DNA from: a virus
Direction: 5' to 3' (one strand)
DNA: 24,065 nucleotides
Virus record (IMG/VR): IMGVR_UViG_3300044615_000248
Span: 1 to 24,065 of that record
The position numbers were made by a program, and so were the translations under genes. The notes beneath the pieces are model-generated. The model had not been told where the DNA came from. It did not search any database and worked only from the letters and a program-made list of their open reading frames with translations. How positions within the stretch are numbered: position 1 is the first letter of the stretch; every line of letters begins with the position of its first letter. Of this stretch, positions 7,801 through 14,608 are shown in pieces.

Positions 7801-8191
7801 GTTACGCTTCACCGATCTGAGTGTTCGACTGTATCGCTCGGACGGTTCCAGCATCATCGCTCCGACCTCGTACAGCATCCACAACGACTATTCCGGCGTT
7901 CCGGATGTGGTCGAAACCGGCGTGTCTGGATTGACCGGAGCCGAGTCGGCGCAACTGATGGGGCTGCCGAGTTCGACAACTACAGCCGCTGCCGTCTGGT
8001 CGCATGATGACGGCCATTTCGTGGCGCGGGCCAATCGCAACAAGATGATCACTGATCCGGTATCTGGCACGGCCACGCTCTACGAAGACGATGGCACCAC
8101 CGTACTGGCGCAGGGCCAGCTCTACGAAGACGCCGCAGGCCTGCAAACCTACCGCGGCAAGGGCGCCGAGCGCCGGGAGCGCCTGGCATGA
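4838..8191 (+). CDS. Large fibre-like / beta-helix virion structural protein
   Basis: A 1117-residue protein. Residues about 10-92 form a small beta domain of the kind repeated in phage tail proteins (VNLTAHGLRNGSAVFF, then LYYARQG). Residues about 110-420 are Asn/Gly-rich with spaced NN motifs (FQNNIVTKCNNGF, WYNNISVGNT), consistent with a right-handed beta-helix. Beta-sandwich-like segments follow (about 427-500 and 776-815). The C-terminal 200 residues include LRFTDLSVRLYRSDGS and IHNDYSGVPDVVE, then ANRNKMITDP, typical of fibre-end regions. The role is inferred as receptor binding or tail appendage. Unusually it lies between portal and scaffold. The RBS is poor, and its ATG is 3 nt after the portal stop, so coupling is likely. 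Confidence 0.7.
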   Translation: MATVHSLICFGGLNGKTVTFTDAGDIVNLTAHGLRNGSAVFFETTGSLPTGISASTLYYARQGADVNKFTLHTSAAGAIANTGQVTFTSTGSGTHTVKSSLIFTGADLSRYDSTRVYEGLGSWNTNRAGAGQFDIEVAEIGEAFTETVSAQLQITIQSAQNLIVSKVNDIRSAAWHNGNHPEGAVLSLSLDAGYVLFASAGVGGAAMIKLARYRDTIDGITVMNTSGGSVGYGVDLDVLCTLRNSFIYCTRTLATGVNLRSAFAKAENNVFNGWNTGAAAGSSQSGIVFQNNIVTKCNNGFSAASTVKGFWYNNISVGNTTNWPTQPTALEGASNNAGLTGEAWVTGSGSRITIATTDFADYANNDFYPASASSPQVEAGVTPYGYVTDDVADRFRPDYMNGGAAVVDVGPFEFDHGYGPWPSTDERGIAFTGLLSGSKVKVFETGTDTEKFSTASSGTSETWSEAVSGSITVDYTIQKAGYLPIRVTGITVTAGPSGVQPIPVSQVVARWYQASSGLTINSNCYANATTKKWGLTTTSTLQNLASYLLEQWIALGDSGEAFANKAYPIEANGPNSFTWLDGWEADLTTYADSITNLSRDGMRYLSSAGAVTASWAALLSGGVPAGKTVRYQQTDGGTQSNAENTGNIDQLIQIYGDATHGNFDRTGWLVLKLQSDGYDQSEADAVATYGTLEDQLYVVGLTPTANGIAAGTVTGITITDHGASPVTWNSKVFSITITDTGSHSGEEIVQYVRGLNSFNYHDLVQTNGTEFKTVRGVVYGDTGATLKGVRVVQSDGTTSHADFNLHTADDGTTYVPPLPPAAAEATVLADSRVQLYNVTTDTEIDNVFVTGTSYSYVITTEASDGDTLRLRACKLGREEAQAFAVWGAAGATFLIDQPASAEYATWGIDGSTVTEFTLDVTGTVEIDADDADGATTKTRLGAWYSHVLTTEDGIRNAFGAVSYVSSAAIRVNVDVADVLLENINPTTALRFTDLSVRLYRSDGSSIIAPTSYSIHNDYSGVPDVVETGVSGLTGAESAQLMGLPSSTTTAAAVWSHDDGHFVARANRNKMITDPVSGTATLYEDDGTTVLAQGQLYEDAAGLQTYRGKGAERRERLA

Positions 8192-8502
8192 GCATCGTCC
8201 TGCACGGCCTTGGCGTTGGCGAGATCGACAGCGGTTCGTCGATTGTCGCCTTCGGATTGGCCAGGGATCTGGACGAGGGCGAGACCGTCGAGCAGGCCGT
8301 CGCTTCGACCGGGATCGAAAACCTCTTTGTGGTGGATTTTGGGGGCGGCCAGCGTCAGGCCAATGCCGCCGAGTTCCGCCGCTTCAAGCGCATGGTCGCC
8401 GCAATGCAGCTCGGCAGCCTGCAATTCCGCGAACGCAAGGGCAAGAAGGGCGGCATCGAATACTGGGCCGTCCGTGACCCGATGATCAAGAAGGCCGCAT
8501 GA
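8188..8502 (+). CDS. Small hypothetical protein downstream of the fibre gene
   Basis: A 104-residue protein beginning MSIVLHGLGVGEIDSG. It starts in an ATGA overlap with the fibre gene and ends in an ATGA overlap with the Bbp19-like gene. A GGGAG RBS-like run lies about 7 nt before the ATG. It has an early beta-strand region and a charged C-terminal half (AEFRRFKRMVAAMQLG, then RERKGKKGGIEYW). No catalytic or binding motif is recognised. Its strict coupling between fibre and head genes suggests a virion-assembly accessory, for instance a chaperone of the fibre; that is only inference. Confidence 0.6.
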   Translation: MSIVLHGLGVGEIDSGSSIVAFGLARDLDEGETVEQAVASTGIENLFVVDFGGGQRQANAAEFRRFKRMVAAMQLGSLQFRERKGKKGGIEYWAVRDPMIKKAA

Positions 8503-8741
8503 ACCAAGACCAACGACCGACCGCCCAGGACTACGCCGACCTGTTCGAAGTCGACAAGCGCGGGCAGCGCATCCTCGATGACTTGATCCGCCGCTTCGTT
8601 CGCCCGCCGGTCAGCGTTGGCGGCATCGATGCCGTACTGCAGACCTATGACCGGGCAGGCCAGCGCAAGCCGCTGGATTTCATCATGCAGCAGATCAACC
8701 GGGCCAACGGTGCGCCCGATGACAACCAAGAAGGAGATTGA
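8499..8741 (+). CDS. Bbp19-like small phage head-region protein
   Basis: An 80-residue protein with TAQDYADLFEVDKRGQRIL near the N-terminus, then RRFVRPP, then an internal GGIDAVLQTYDRAGQRK and a closing helix (FIMQQINRANGA). This arrangement matches the small protein family named for Bbp19 of Bordetella phage BPP-1, which is encoded just before the scaffold and capsid. Its function is not established. Start overlaps the previous stop (ATGA). An AAGGAG near its end serves as the RBS of the downstream scaffold gene. The family assignment rests on my recognition of the sequence pattern and location. Confidence 0.65.
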   Translation: MNQDQRPTAQDYADLFEVDKRGQRILDDLIRRFVRPPVSVGGIDAVLQTYDRAGQRKPLDFIMQQINRANGAPDDNQEGD

Positions 8742-8744
8742 CCC

Positions 8745-9668
8745 ATGAACCAATTTTGGAGGCTCTTTTATGTTCGGATGGCTGAAGCGGATGCTGGCGA
8801 AGGTGGCGGGGCGGGGGGCGGTACAGCAGGATCGGAGAATTCCGGAACTGTTGCAGGTAATAGCCAAAGCCAAGCCGGGGCAGGCGGTACTGGTGACGCA
8901 CAGGGAAATGGCGCTGCTCAATCTGCTTCAGTCCTCGCCAACGCAGGCGGCGAAGGCCAGCAAAGCCAAGCCGTGGCGATCCCCGAAAAATACCAAGTCA
9001 AGAAAGAAGACGGCACGGTCGACATCGAAGCCAGTAGCCTGAAGCTGGCCGAGGCCTACGGTCATCTTGAAAAGCGGCTCGGCTCTGGCGATGCACCGCC
9101 GAAGACCCCGGAGGAATACCAGATCATCGTACCGGACGCGCTGAAGGATGCGCTCGACCCGAAGACCGACCCGCTGCTCGGTGCCTTCCTCAAGGATGCC
9201 CACGCCGCCGGACTGTCGCAGAAGCAAGTTGACCTGGTCATGGGAAAATACTTCGATCTGGCGCCCAAGCTGATTGAAGGCTCGCGGCAGTTGTCCGAAG
9301 CGGAATGCATCGCTGACCTGAAGAACGAATGGAAGGACGACGCGACGTTCAAGGCCGAAGTCGGCAAGGCCTACAAGGCCGTGCAGGCCTACGGCGACAA
9401 GGACGCCCAAGCCATCCTCGCCGAGTACGGCAACGACCCGCGCGTGATCCGCTTGATGGCCCGCGTTGGTGCCGAGCTTGGCGAGGACCGATCGATCAAC
9501 CCGGGCGGCACGCTGCCTGGCGGCCAGAGCGTCGAAAGCCTGATGCAGTCTGAGGCCTACACCAATCCGAAGCATGCCGACCATGCCCGCGTCAGCGCCC
9601 AGGTGCAGGGCTACTTCAACAAGCAAGCCGAGGCACAGGCCAAGGCAGGGAACGTGCCGATTCTCTGA
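8745..9668 (+). CDS. Capsid scaffolding protein
   Basis: A 307-residue protein immediately before the capsid gene. The first ~75 residues are Gly/Ala/Gln-rich and low complexity (AGEGGGAGG-like). A charged helical body follows, with IPEKYQVKKEDG, then TPEEYQIIVPDALKDAL and LSQKQVDLVMGKYFDLAPK, the usual composition of podoviral scaffolds. Scaffolds line the procapsid and are lost on maturation. The start at 8745 has AAGGAG 9 nt upstream; the in-frame ATG at 8778 (MAEADAGEGG) looks more like a scaffold N-terminus but lacks its own well-spaced RBS. The low-complexity segment overlaps a second open frame with a better codon signature (see 8770-9042). Stop precedes an intrinsic terminator. Confidence 0.82.
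   Translation: MNQFWRLFYVRMAEADAGEGGGAGGGTAGSENSGTVAGNSQSQAGAGGTGDAQGNGAAQSASVLANAGGEGQQSQAVAIPEKYQVKKEDGTVDIEASSLKLAEAYGHLEKRLGSGDAPPKTPEEYQIIVPDALKDALDPKTDPLLGAFLKDAHAAGLSQKQVDLVMGKYFDLAPKLIEGSRQLSEAECIADLKNEWKDDATFKAEVGKAYKAVQAYGDKDAQAILAEYGNDPRVIRLMARVGAELGEDRSINPGGTLPGGQSVESLMQSEAYTNPKHADHARVSAQVQGYFNKQAEAQAKAGNVPIL
8770..9042 (+). CDS. Candidate overlapping gene inside the scaffold N-terminus (+1 frame)
   Basis: A 90-codon frame with ATG at 8770 and an excellent RBS (GGAGG at 8758-8762, 7 nt spacing). The product begins MFGWLKRMLAKVAGRG and continues RRIPELLQVIAKAKPGQ, then VLVTHREMALLNLLQ. It has ordinary composition with amphipathic helices, unlike the Gly/Ala-rich scaffold segment read from the same DNA. 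By hand count, 46 of its first 60 third positions are G or C (77%), against 26 of 60 (43%) for the scaffold frame from 8778. A window-typical bias is strong GC3, so this frame looks like the older or more constrained one. The last ~30 residues are basic and low-complexity and probably of little value. Function is unknown; translation is not proven. Confidence 0.55.
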   Translation: MFGWLKRMLAKVAGRGAVQQDRRIPELLQVIAKAKPGQAVLVTHREMALLNLLQSSPTQAAKASKAKPWRSPKNTKSRKKTARSTSKPVA

Positions 9669-9698
9669 CCATTTCGGTACGTTCAGCAAAATGGTTCC

Positions 9699-9722
9699 AA
9701 GCCCGCCAAGTGCGGGCTTTTT
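9699..9722 (+). terminator. Intrinsic terminator after the scaffold gene
   Basis: AAGCCCGC (9699-9706) pairs with GCGGGCTT (9712-9719) around a 5-nt loop CAAGT, followed by a T run at 9718-9722. It lies about 30 nt after the scaffold stop and would separate the upstream head genes from the capsid unit. Confidence 0.9.
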
Positions 9723-9907
9723 CTTTGGTCGGGAAACCGTCCGCACCCCAGTTCGACAATCTGCGCCATCACAGGCCCGGCGTGGCAGCCGGATACCCTG
9801 AATTCCCGCAGGTCTGAATGCAAGCCGATTCCGACACCGTAGCAGGCCCGGATGACCGGACACCCTGAAGGCTGATTACTGAATTCAACCTTTTGGAGAT
9901 TCCGAAA
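9723..9907 (+). promoter_or_regulatory. Leader region upstream of the major capsid gene
   Basis: About 185 bp without a convincing gene between a terminator and the capsid RBS. As a terminator precedes it and a very abundant protein follows, a promoter is expected here, but I see no good sigma-70 -35/-10 pair. The region carries related segments: CAGGCCCGG at 9772-9780 and 9843-9851, each followed by CCGGA-x-ACCCTGAA (from 9789 and 9856), plus GAATTC at 9800-9805 and 9881-9886. A 16-codon frame (ATG 9818 to TGA 9866-9868) has only a weak RBS. The capsid RBS GGAG is at 9895-9898. Confidence 0.45.
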
Positions 9908-10894
9908 ATGAAAGACTACCTCAGCAGTAACCGATTCAACCTCATGCTTGTTGCCGCGCTGGTAATTGGCACGTCGTTTGGCATCCTTCCGGCCGAAGCC
10001 ATGGCCGGCGCCTCCGTCATGTTCGTTGGCTCGACTTCCATCACCGCAGCATTCGTGCAGCAGTGGGATACCTCGATCCGCCTGCAAGCGCAGCAATCCG
10101 AATCTCGTCTGATGAAGGCCGTTACTGATCGCGGCACTATTTCCGGCGACGGCTTCACCATCAACAACCTGGCCGCCGTCGAAATGGACGAAAACACCGT
10201 CCGTCACGGCGATACCGAGTGGGGCGATGCCGATCACACCAATCGCCTGGCCTCCATGAAGGACTTTTACAAGGCCCTTCCGCTCGACCGCAACGACATC
10301 CCGAAAATGCTGGTCAATCCGGTAACCGGTGGCGACTACATGCGCACGCTGATGAACGCCAAGAACCGCAAGATCGACAAGCTGATTTACAACGCCATGC
10401 GCGGCGCGATCACCAGCAAGGACGGCGTTACCAGCTACACCATCCCGGCCGGCCAGAAGATTGCCCACGGTTCCACCGGTTTGACCAAGGCCAAGCTGAT
10501 CCAGGCCCGCGCCATGTTCCGCGCCAACGAGTGCGACGAAGAGGCCGGCGAAGAGTTGTACATCATGTACAACGACAAGGTGGTGCAGACCATTTTGGCC
10601 GATACCACGCTGACCAGCGCCGACTACATGGCGGTTGGAATGCTGCAATCCGGTCGCCTTCAGGGGTCTTGGATGGGCTTCAACTGGATTCCGTATCAGG
10701 GCCTGGACTTCATTTCCAGCACCTATTACGCCATGGCCTGGGCCAAGTCCGGCGTCCATTTCGGCAAGGGTTACGAAGAAGGCAAGGTCTCTCCGCGCCC
10801 GGACAAAAAGGACACGTGGCAGGTGTCGATGGCCGCCTCCTACGGGGCCGGTCGCCAGGCCGAAGAGAAGATCATCGAGATCGCATTCCAGTAA
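9908..10894 (+). CDS. Major capsid protein (BPP-1-like) with N-terminal hydrophobic extension
   Basis: A 328-residue protein at the expected place between scaffold and cement. The core from about residue 45 (SITAAFVQQWDTSIRLQAQQ), then RHGDTEWGDADHTNR and GRLQGSWMGFNWIPY, is the pattern of major capsid proteins in BPP-1-type podoviruses, a family known to have an HK97-like fold with rearranged topology. The ATG at 9908 has GGAG 9 nt upstream; a TTG at 9893 lies before this RBS and is rejected. Before the core is an unusual extension: charged MKDYLSSNRF, hydrophobic residues 11-28, then AEAMAGAS, closely resembling a signal peptide with a cleavage site after A33. It may be removed, buried or act in assembly. 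Confidence 0.87.
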   Translation: MKDYLSSNRFNLMLVAALVIGTSFGILPAEAMAGASVMFVGSTSITAAFVQQWDTSIRLQAQQSESRLMKAVTDRGTISGDGFTINNLAAVEMDENTVRHGDTEWGDADHTNRLASMKDFYKALPLDRNDIPKMLVNPVTGGDYMRTLMNAKNRKIDKLIYNAMRGAITSKDGVTSYTIPAGQKIAHGSTGLTKAKLIQARAMFRANECDEEAGEELYIMYNDKVVQTILADTTLTSADYMAVGMLQSGRLQGSWMGFNWIPYQGLDFISSTYYAMAWAKSGVHFGKGYEEGKVSPRPDKKDTWQVSMAASYGAGRQAEEKIIEIAFQ

Positions 10895-10900
10895 TTTGGC

Positions 10901-10914
10901 GGGGCTTCGGCCCC
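10901..10914 (+). other. Stable C(UUCG)G hairpin between capsid and cement genes
   Basis: GGGGC (10901-10905) pairs with GCCCC (10910-10914) around a TTCG loop, giving the highly stable cUUCGg tetraloop, with TCCTTTG after it. The T run is too poor for a strong terminator. It could protect the capsid mRNA 3' end or partly reduce read-through into the cement gene. Confidence 0.65.
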
Positions 10915-10943
10915 TCCTTTGAATAGTTTCAAGGAGAAACGAA

Positions 10944-11402
10944 ATGGCAGAAACCAACTCCCGCCAGGCAGCAAAGATTGCTCTTGGTCAAAAGCTGAAG
11001 AACTCGGAAGCAGGCCGCCTGCGCACCGTCGTTGTTCAGACCCCGGCAACCTTCGCGCAACTGGCTATCGACGACACGCTGGCCGGCGGCGTCTTTATCC
11101 CGAAAGGCGCGCGCATCGTCGGCTGCCGCATCAACAACGGCACCGGCACCGCTTCCAGCACGATCAACGTCGGTCTGCGCAAGCGTTCCGATGGCACCGT
11201 GTTGAGCGCGACCGCAATCTCTTCGCTGATCGCCATAACCACCGCAACCACCACCCCGACCAACGGGGCGAATGGTGCCTACGTGGCCGGCGGTGTTGAT
11301 CAGGAAGTTTCCGATGACGCCGAAGTTTATGTGACCGCCAAGGGCGCCGTGCTGGCTGCAAACCAGTTGCTGCGCATCGAAGTCGATTACATCGGCGCCT
11401 GA
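10944..11402 (+). CDS. Capsid cement / decoration protein
   Basis: A 152-residue protein beginning MAETNSRQAAKIALGQKLKN with strong RBS AAGGAG 7 nt upstream. After the N-terminal helix comes a beta-rich body (RTVVVQTPATFAQLA, GGVFIPKGARIVGCRI, INVGLRKRSDGT) and a closing LLRIEVDYIGA strand. The composition and position, directly after the capsid gene, match the jelly-roll-like cement protein of BPP-1-type heads, which stabilises the shell by binding between capsid subunits. The Thr/Ala-rich stretch (AITTATTTPTNGANG) is probably a surface loop. The high expression signals and flanking terminators suggest stoichiometric production with the capsid. Confidence 0.78.
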   Translation: MAETNSRQAAKIALGQKLKNSEAGRLRTVVVQTPATFAQLAIDDTLAGGVFIPKGARIVGCRINNGTGTASSTINVGLRKRSDGTVLSATAISSLIAITTATTTPTNGANGAYVAGGVDQEVSDDAEVYVTAKGAVLAANQLLRIEVDYIGA

Positions 11403-11436
11403 TTCAAGTTTCCACCTCCACCGTGAAAACGGGTTG

Positions 11437-11466
11437 GCCCGGCGTCGTAAGGCTCCGGGCTTTTTT
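11437..11466 (+). terminator. Intrinsic terminator after the cement gene
   Basis: GCCCGG (11437-11442) pairs with CCGGGC (11455-11460) around a 12-nt loop, followed immediately by six T at 11461-11466. With the terminator at 9699-9722 it brackets the capsid-cement pair. Confidence 0.88.
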
Positions 11467-11483
11467 ACTTCCAAGGCCTGAAA

Positions 11484-12056
11484 ATGTCCGGAAATAGCGC
11501 CGTATCAATCTGCTCGAATGCGTTGCTCCTGCTCGGCGACAGGCCGATCAGCAGCTTCGCCGAGAACAACGACCGAACCCGCCTGGTCGCCAACCTCTAC
11601 GAATACAAGCGCGAGCGGGTGTTGCGGGCGCACCCATGGAACTGCGCGACGAAGCGGGTGATCCTGTCGCCGGATACAGCATCCCCGGAGTTCGGATGGG
11701 CCTATCAGTTCCAGCTTCCGAACGACTGGCTGCGTACCTTGTCGGTCGGCGAGAATGGCAACGAGGACGACTACGCCATCGAGGGCCGTAAAATCCTGAT
11801 GAATTCGAACGCCTGCCTGCTCCGGTACATCTGGCGCAACGAGGTTGAATCGACGTGGGATTCATTGCTGGTCGAAGTGATGACGCAGGTCATGGTCGCG
11901 GCGCTGACCTACCCGATTACCAAGTCGACCACCAAGCAGGCGACCGAGGAAGAGATCGTCAAGCGCGTGCTGAAAGAGGCCCGCACCATCGATGGCCAGG
12001 AAGTGACACCCGAGACAATCGGCGACTTCCCGCTGTTGGCGAACAGGATGCGCTGA
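11484..12056 (+). CDS. Tail tube adaptor protein, T7 gp11-like (tubular protein A)
   Basis: A 190-residue protein, close to T7 gp11 (about 196). The N-terminus SAVSICSNALLLLGDRPISSF is the typical adaptor signature, followed by LYEYKRERVLRAHPWNCAT and FGWAYQFQLPNDWLR. It should form a dodecameric ring attaching to the portal and carrying the nozzle. RBS AAGG lies 7 nt upstream of ATG 11484, just after a terminator; thus transcription must reach it by read-through or from a promoter I cannot see in the 80-bp gap. The C-terminal part has a helical region with TKSTTKQATEEEIVKRVL. Confidence 0.88.
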   Translation: MSGNSAVSICSNALLLLGDRPISSFAENNDRTRLVANLYEYKRERVLRAHPWNCATKRVILSPDTASPEFGWAYQFQLPNDWLRTLSVGENGNEDDYAIEGRKILMNSNACLLRYIWRNEVESTWDSLLVEVMTQVMVAALTYPITKSTTKQATEEEIVKRVLKEARTIDGQEVTPETIGDFPLLANRMR

Positions 12057-12057
12057 C

Positions 12058-14604
12058 ATGCCCAAGGTCAAAGTCCTTCAGACAAACTTTTCGAGTGGTG
12101 AGCTTTCGCCACGGGCATCCGGCCGGGTGGATATTGCCCGCTATCCGAATGCCGCGAAGACCCTGCGCAACGTGATTTCACGCACGCTGGGCGGCGCCGA
12201 GAAGCGGCCAGGAACTCAGTACATCCTGCCGACCAAGCACGCCGACAAGCGCGCCCGGCTGATCCCCTACATCGTCAGCCGCGACAAGGCTTTCATGTTG
12301 GAAATGGGCGACAACTACATGCGCGTGTTCAAGCCTGATGGCTCGGTGGTGATGAACGGCGGCAGCCCCTACGAGATCGTGACGCCCTACGACGAAGCCG
12401 CGGCGCTCGAACTGGATTACACCCAGGGCGAGGAAACTATGTACCTGTTCCATGGCGACGTGTATCCAAACCGCCTGCGCTACTTCGCGGACGACTATTG
12501 GAACTGTGCCAATGCGCCGTTCACCACGACCCCGTTCGGCGAACTCGGCCACAAGCCGGCCGCCAATCTGACGCTATCGGCCAACACCATCGGCACCGGT
12601 CGCACGATGACGGCCGATGCTTCGGTGTTCCTGGCCGGCGACGTGGGCCGGGCGATCATCCAGAAAGCCGGGATTGCGGTGATCACTGCCTACACCTCGG
12701 GAACTGTCGTGACTGTCGAGGTGAAATCGGTCTTCGTTTCGACGTCGATTGCTACCGGCACATGGGAACTCGACGCCTCGCCGATGGTGACGCTTGTCCC
12801 GCAGGACTTGAAGGACGACAAGGAAGCCGACCCGATTGGCTCGGAAATCACGCTGACCGTGGCGGCGACCGTGCAGAACAACCTGGCCGCCGCGAAGGAT
12901 ATCGAGGAACTTGAACAGGGTGGCATCGGTTCGACCATCGCAACAGCCAAGGTGACGGGCCATGGCTATAGCACCGGCAATAAGACTGTCATCGCCGGTT
13001 GCTCGCCAACCGCCTACAACGGAACGTTCACCATCACCGTGATCGACGCCGACCATTTCACCTACCCGCTGGCCTATGCCGCGACGGTCGTGTCGCTCGG
13101 CACGGTCGCCAAGATCAATTCCACGTCGACGCCCGATGTCGATGCCTTCAGAACCGAGGATGTCGGCAAGTTCGTTCGCATCGACGGCGGCCTGGTCAAG
13201 ATCACCTCGTTCGTTTCGGCAAAGCAGGTGGTCGGCGAAATTCTGCAGGAAATGACCTCGCCAGTCGCCGCGCCGCCGCTGGCCTGGACGCTTGAGTCGT
13301 CGGTATGGGGCGGTGACAGCGGGTATCCAAGGACCGGCACGCTGCACGAGCAGCGCCTGATTGCCGCAGCCACCGAGCGCAACCCGCAAACCGTCTGGGG
13401 CAGCCGTACCGGCGAACCGCTCGACTTCACGCTCGGGGTTAATGACGACGAGGCGTTTTCCTTCACCATCGGCTCCGACGAATCGACGCAGATCAGCTTC
13501 GTGTCATCTGGCCGGGATCTGATGGTGCTGGCCTACAACGGCGAGTACTCGATGCAGGGCGGTATCGAGAAGCCGATCACCCCGACCAATGTGCAGATCA
13601 AGCCGCAGACGCCCCACGGTTGCGGCACGGTTCGCCCGGTGCAGGTCGGCAAGGAACTGCTCTTTGCCCAGCGTGCCGGCCGCAAGGTGCGCGCCTATGG
13701 CTACAAGTACGACGAGGACGGCTACAAGGCGCCGGACGTTACCACACTGGCCGAACACATCACCGCCACCGGAGTCGTCGAGATGGCCCTGCAGCAAGAG
13801 CCTGACCCGGTGGTCTGGGTGGTGCTCGGCAATGGCCGGCTGGTCAGCGTGACGCTCGACCGCGAACTCGACGTGATCGCCTGGAACTCGCATGAAATCG
13901 ATGGCGCTGTCGAATCGGTGGCGACCATCCCGAGCGGCGACAGCGAGCAGGTCTGGATGATCGTTCGCCGCCTGGTCGACGGCAACATCGTGCGCTACGT
14001 CGAGCGCTTTCAACCGGACTGGTATCCGATCTACGGAACAACCATGCCGGGCGCCGATGACTTCCCGCCCGAAGACGCGCCATTCAACTGGGGGTTCATG
14101 CTTGATTGCGCGGTCACCCAGGACGACGCCACCGGCAAAGCAACATGGGGCGGCCTTGGTCACCTTGAAGGGCGCACAGTTCGCGTGCTGGCCGATGGTC
14201 TCGACATGGGCGAATTCACGGTAATGGCCGGCGAGATCACCTTGCCGCGCAACGCCAAGCGCGTATTGGCCGGCCGGTTCTTCGCGCCAACCATCGAAAT
14301 GCTGACGCCGGAAGTGCAACTCGGCACCGGTTCCAGCCAGGCCGACGCGATCAGCGTCAATGAGATCGGGCTGCGCGTGGTCAATACGCTGGGCGCCACG
14401 GTGAACGGGGCGCTGATGATTCCCGGCCGTGCATTCGGGCCCGATCTGCTCGACCAGCCGCCCGAGCTTTTCACCGGCACGAAGTTCGAGACGGCAATCG
14501 GATGGGACAATGGCGAGGCACCGCCGATGGTGATCAGCCAGGACTCGCCGTTCCCGTTCCATCTGCTTTCTGTCATTCGCTCGATCACCATCAATGGAGG
14601 CTGA
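12058..14604 (+). CDS. Tail nozzle protein, T7 gp12-like (tubular protein B)
   Basis: An 848-residue protein, comparable to T7 gp12 (about 794). It opens VLQTNFSSGELSPRASGRVD and continues with TLRNVISRTLGGAEKRPGTQYI, a strong signature of podoviral nozzle proteins. The middle carries a beta insertion (about 297-350; KVTGHGYSTGNKTVIAG, then ITVIDADHFTYPL) like the small repeated domains in fibre proteins. HEQRLIAAATERNPQTVWGS and FVSSGRDLMVLAYNGEY (about 440-500) are further typical segments. Six copies would form the tail nozzle below the adaptor. ATG is 1 nt after the adaptor stop, with CAGGA as RBS. Confidence 0.86.
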   Translation: MPKVKVLQTNFSSGELSPRASGRVDIARYPNAAKTLRNVISRTLGGAEKRPGTQYILPTKHADKRARLIPYIVSRDKAFMLEMGDNYMRVFKPDGSVVMNGGSPYEIVTPYDEAAALELDYTQGEETMYLFHGDVYPNRLRYFADDYWNCANAPFTTTPFGELGHKPAANLTLSANTIGTGRTMTADASVFLAGDVGRAIIQKAGIAVITAYTSGTVVTVEVKSVFVSTSIATGTWELDASPMVTLVPQDLKDDKEADPIGSEITLTVAATVQNNLAAAKDIEELEQGGIGSTIATAKVTGHGYSTGNKTVIAGCSPTAYNGTFTITVIDADHFTYPLAYAATVVSLGTVAKINSTSTPDVDAFRTEDVGKFVRIDGGLVKITSFVSAKQVVGEILQEMTSPVAAPPLAWTLESSVWGGDSGYPRTGTLHEQRLIAAATERNPQTVWGSRTGEPLDFTLGVNDDEAFSFTIGSDESTQISFVSSGRDLMVLAYNGEYSMQGGIEKPITPTNVQIKPQTPHGCGTVRPVQVGKELLFAQRAGRKVRAYGYKYDEDGYKAPDVTTLAEHITATGVVEMALQQEPDPVVWVVLGNGRLVSVTLDRELDVIAWNSHEIDGAVESVATIPSGDSEQVWMIVRRLVDGNIVRYVERFQPDWYPIYGTTMPGADDFPPEDAPFNWGFMLDCAVTQDDATGKATWGGLGHLEGRTVRVLADGLDMGEFTVMAGEITLPRNAKRVLAGRFFAPTIEMLTPEVQLGTGSSQADAISVNEIGLRVVNTLGATVNGALMIPGRAFGPDLLDQPPELFTGTKFETAIGWDNGEAPPMVISQDSPFPFHLLSVIRSITINGG

Positions 14605-14608
14605 CCCC

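Noticed and set aside
4838-8191. Diversity-generating retroelement as in BPP-1
   Set aside because: Because the head genes recall BPP-1, I looked for a reverse transcriptase motif and a template/variable repeat pair at the fibre 3' end. None was seen in this window.
9818-9868. 16-codon upstream frame in the capsid leader
   Set aside because: Weak RBS, very short, and no coupling to the capsid start about 40 nt downstream; not enough to call a leader peptide.
10901-10920. Hairpin after the capsid gene as a full terminator
   Set aside because: The stem and UUCG loop are good but the following TCCTTTG lacks a proper T run, and the cement gene must be expressed; kept only as a hairpin.
9683-10957. 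Long minus-strand open frame (424 codons) antisense to the capsid gene
   Set aside because: It runs across a terminator, the leader and the entire capsid gene; composition is that of a shadow of GC-rich codons.
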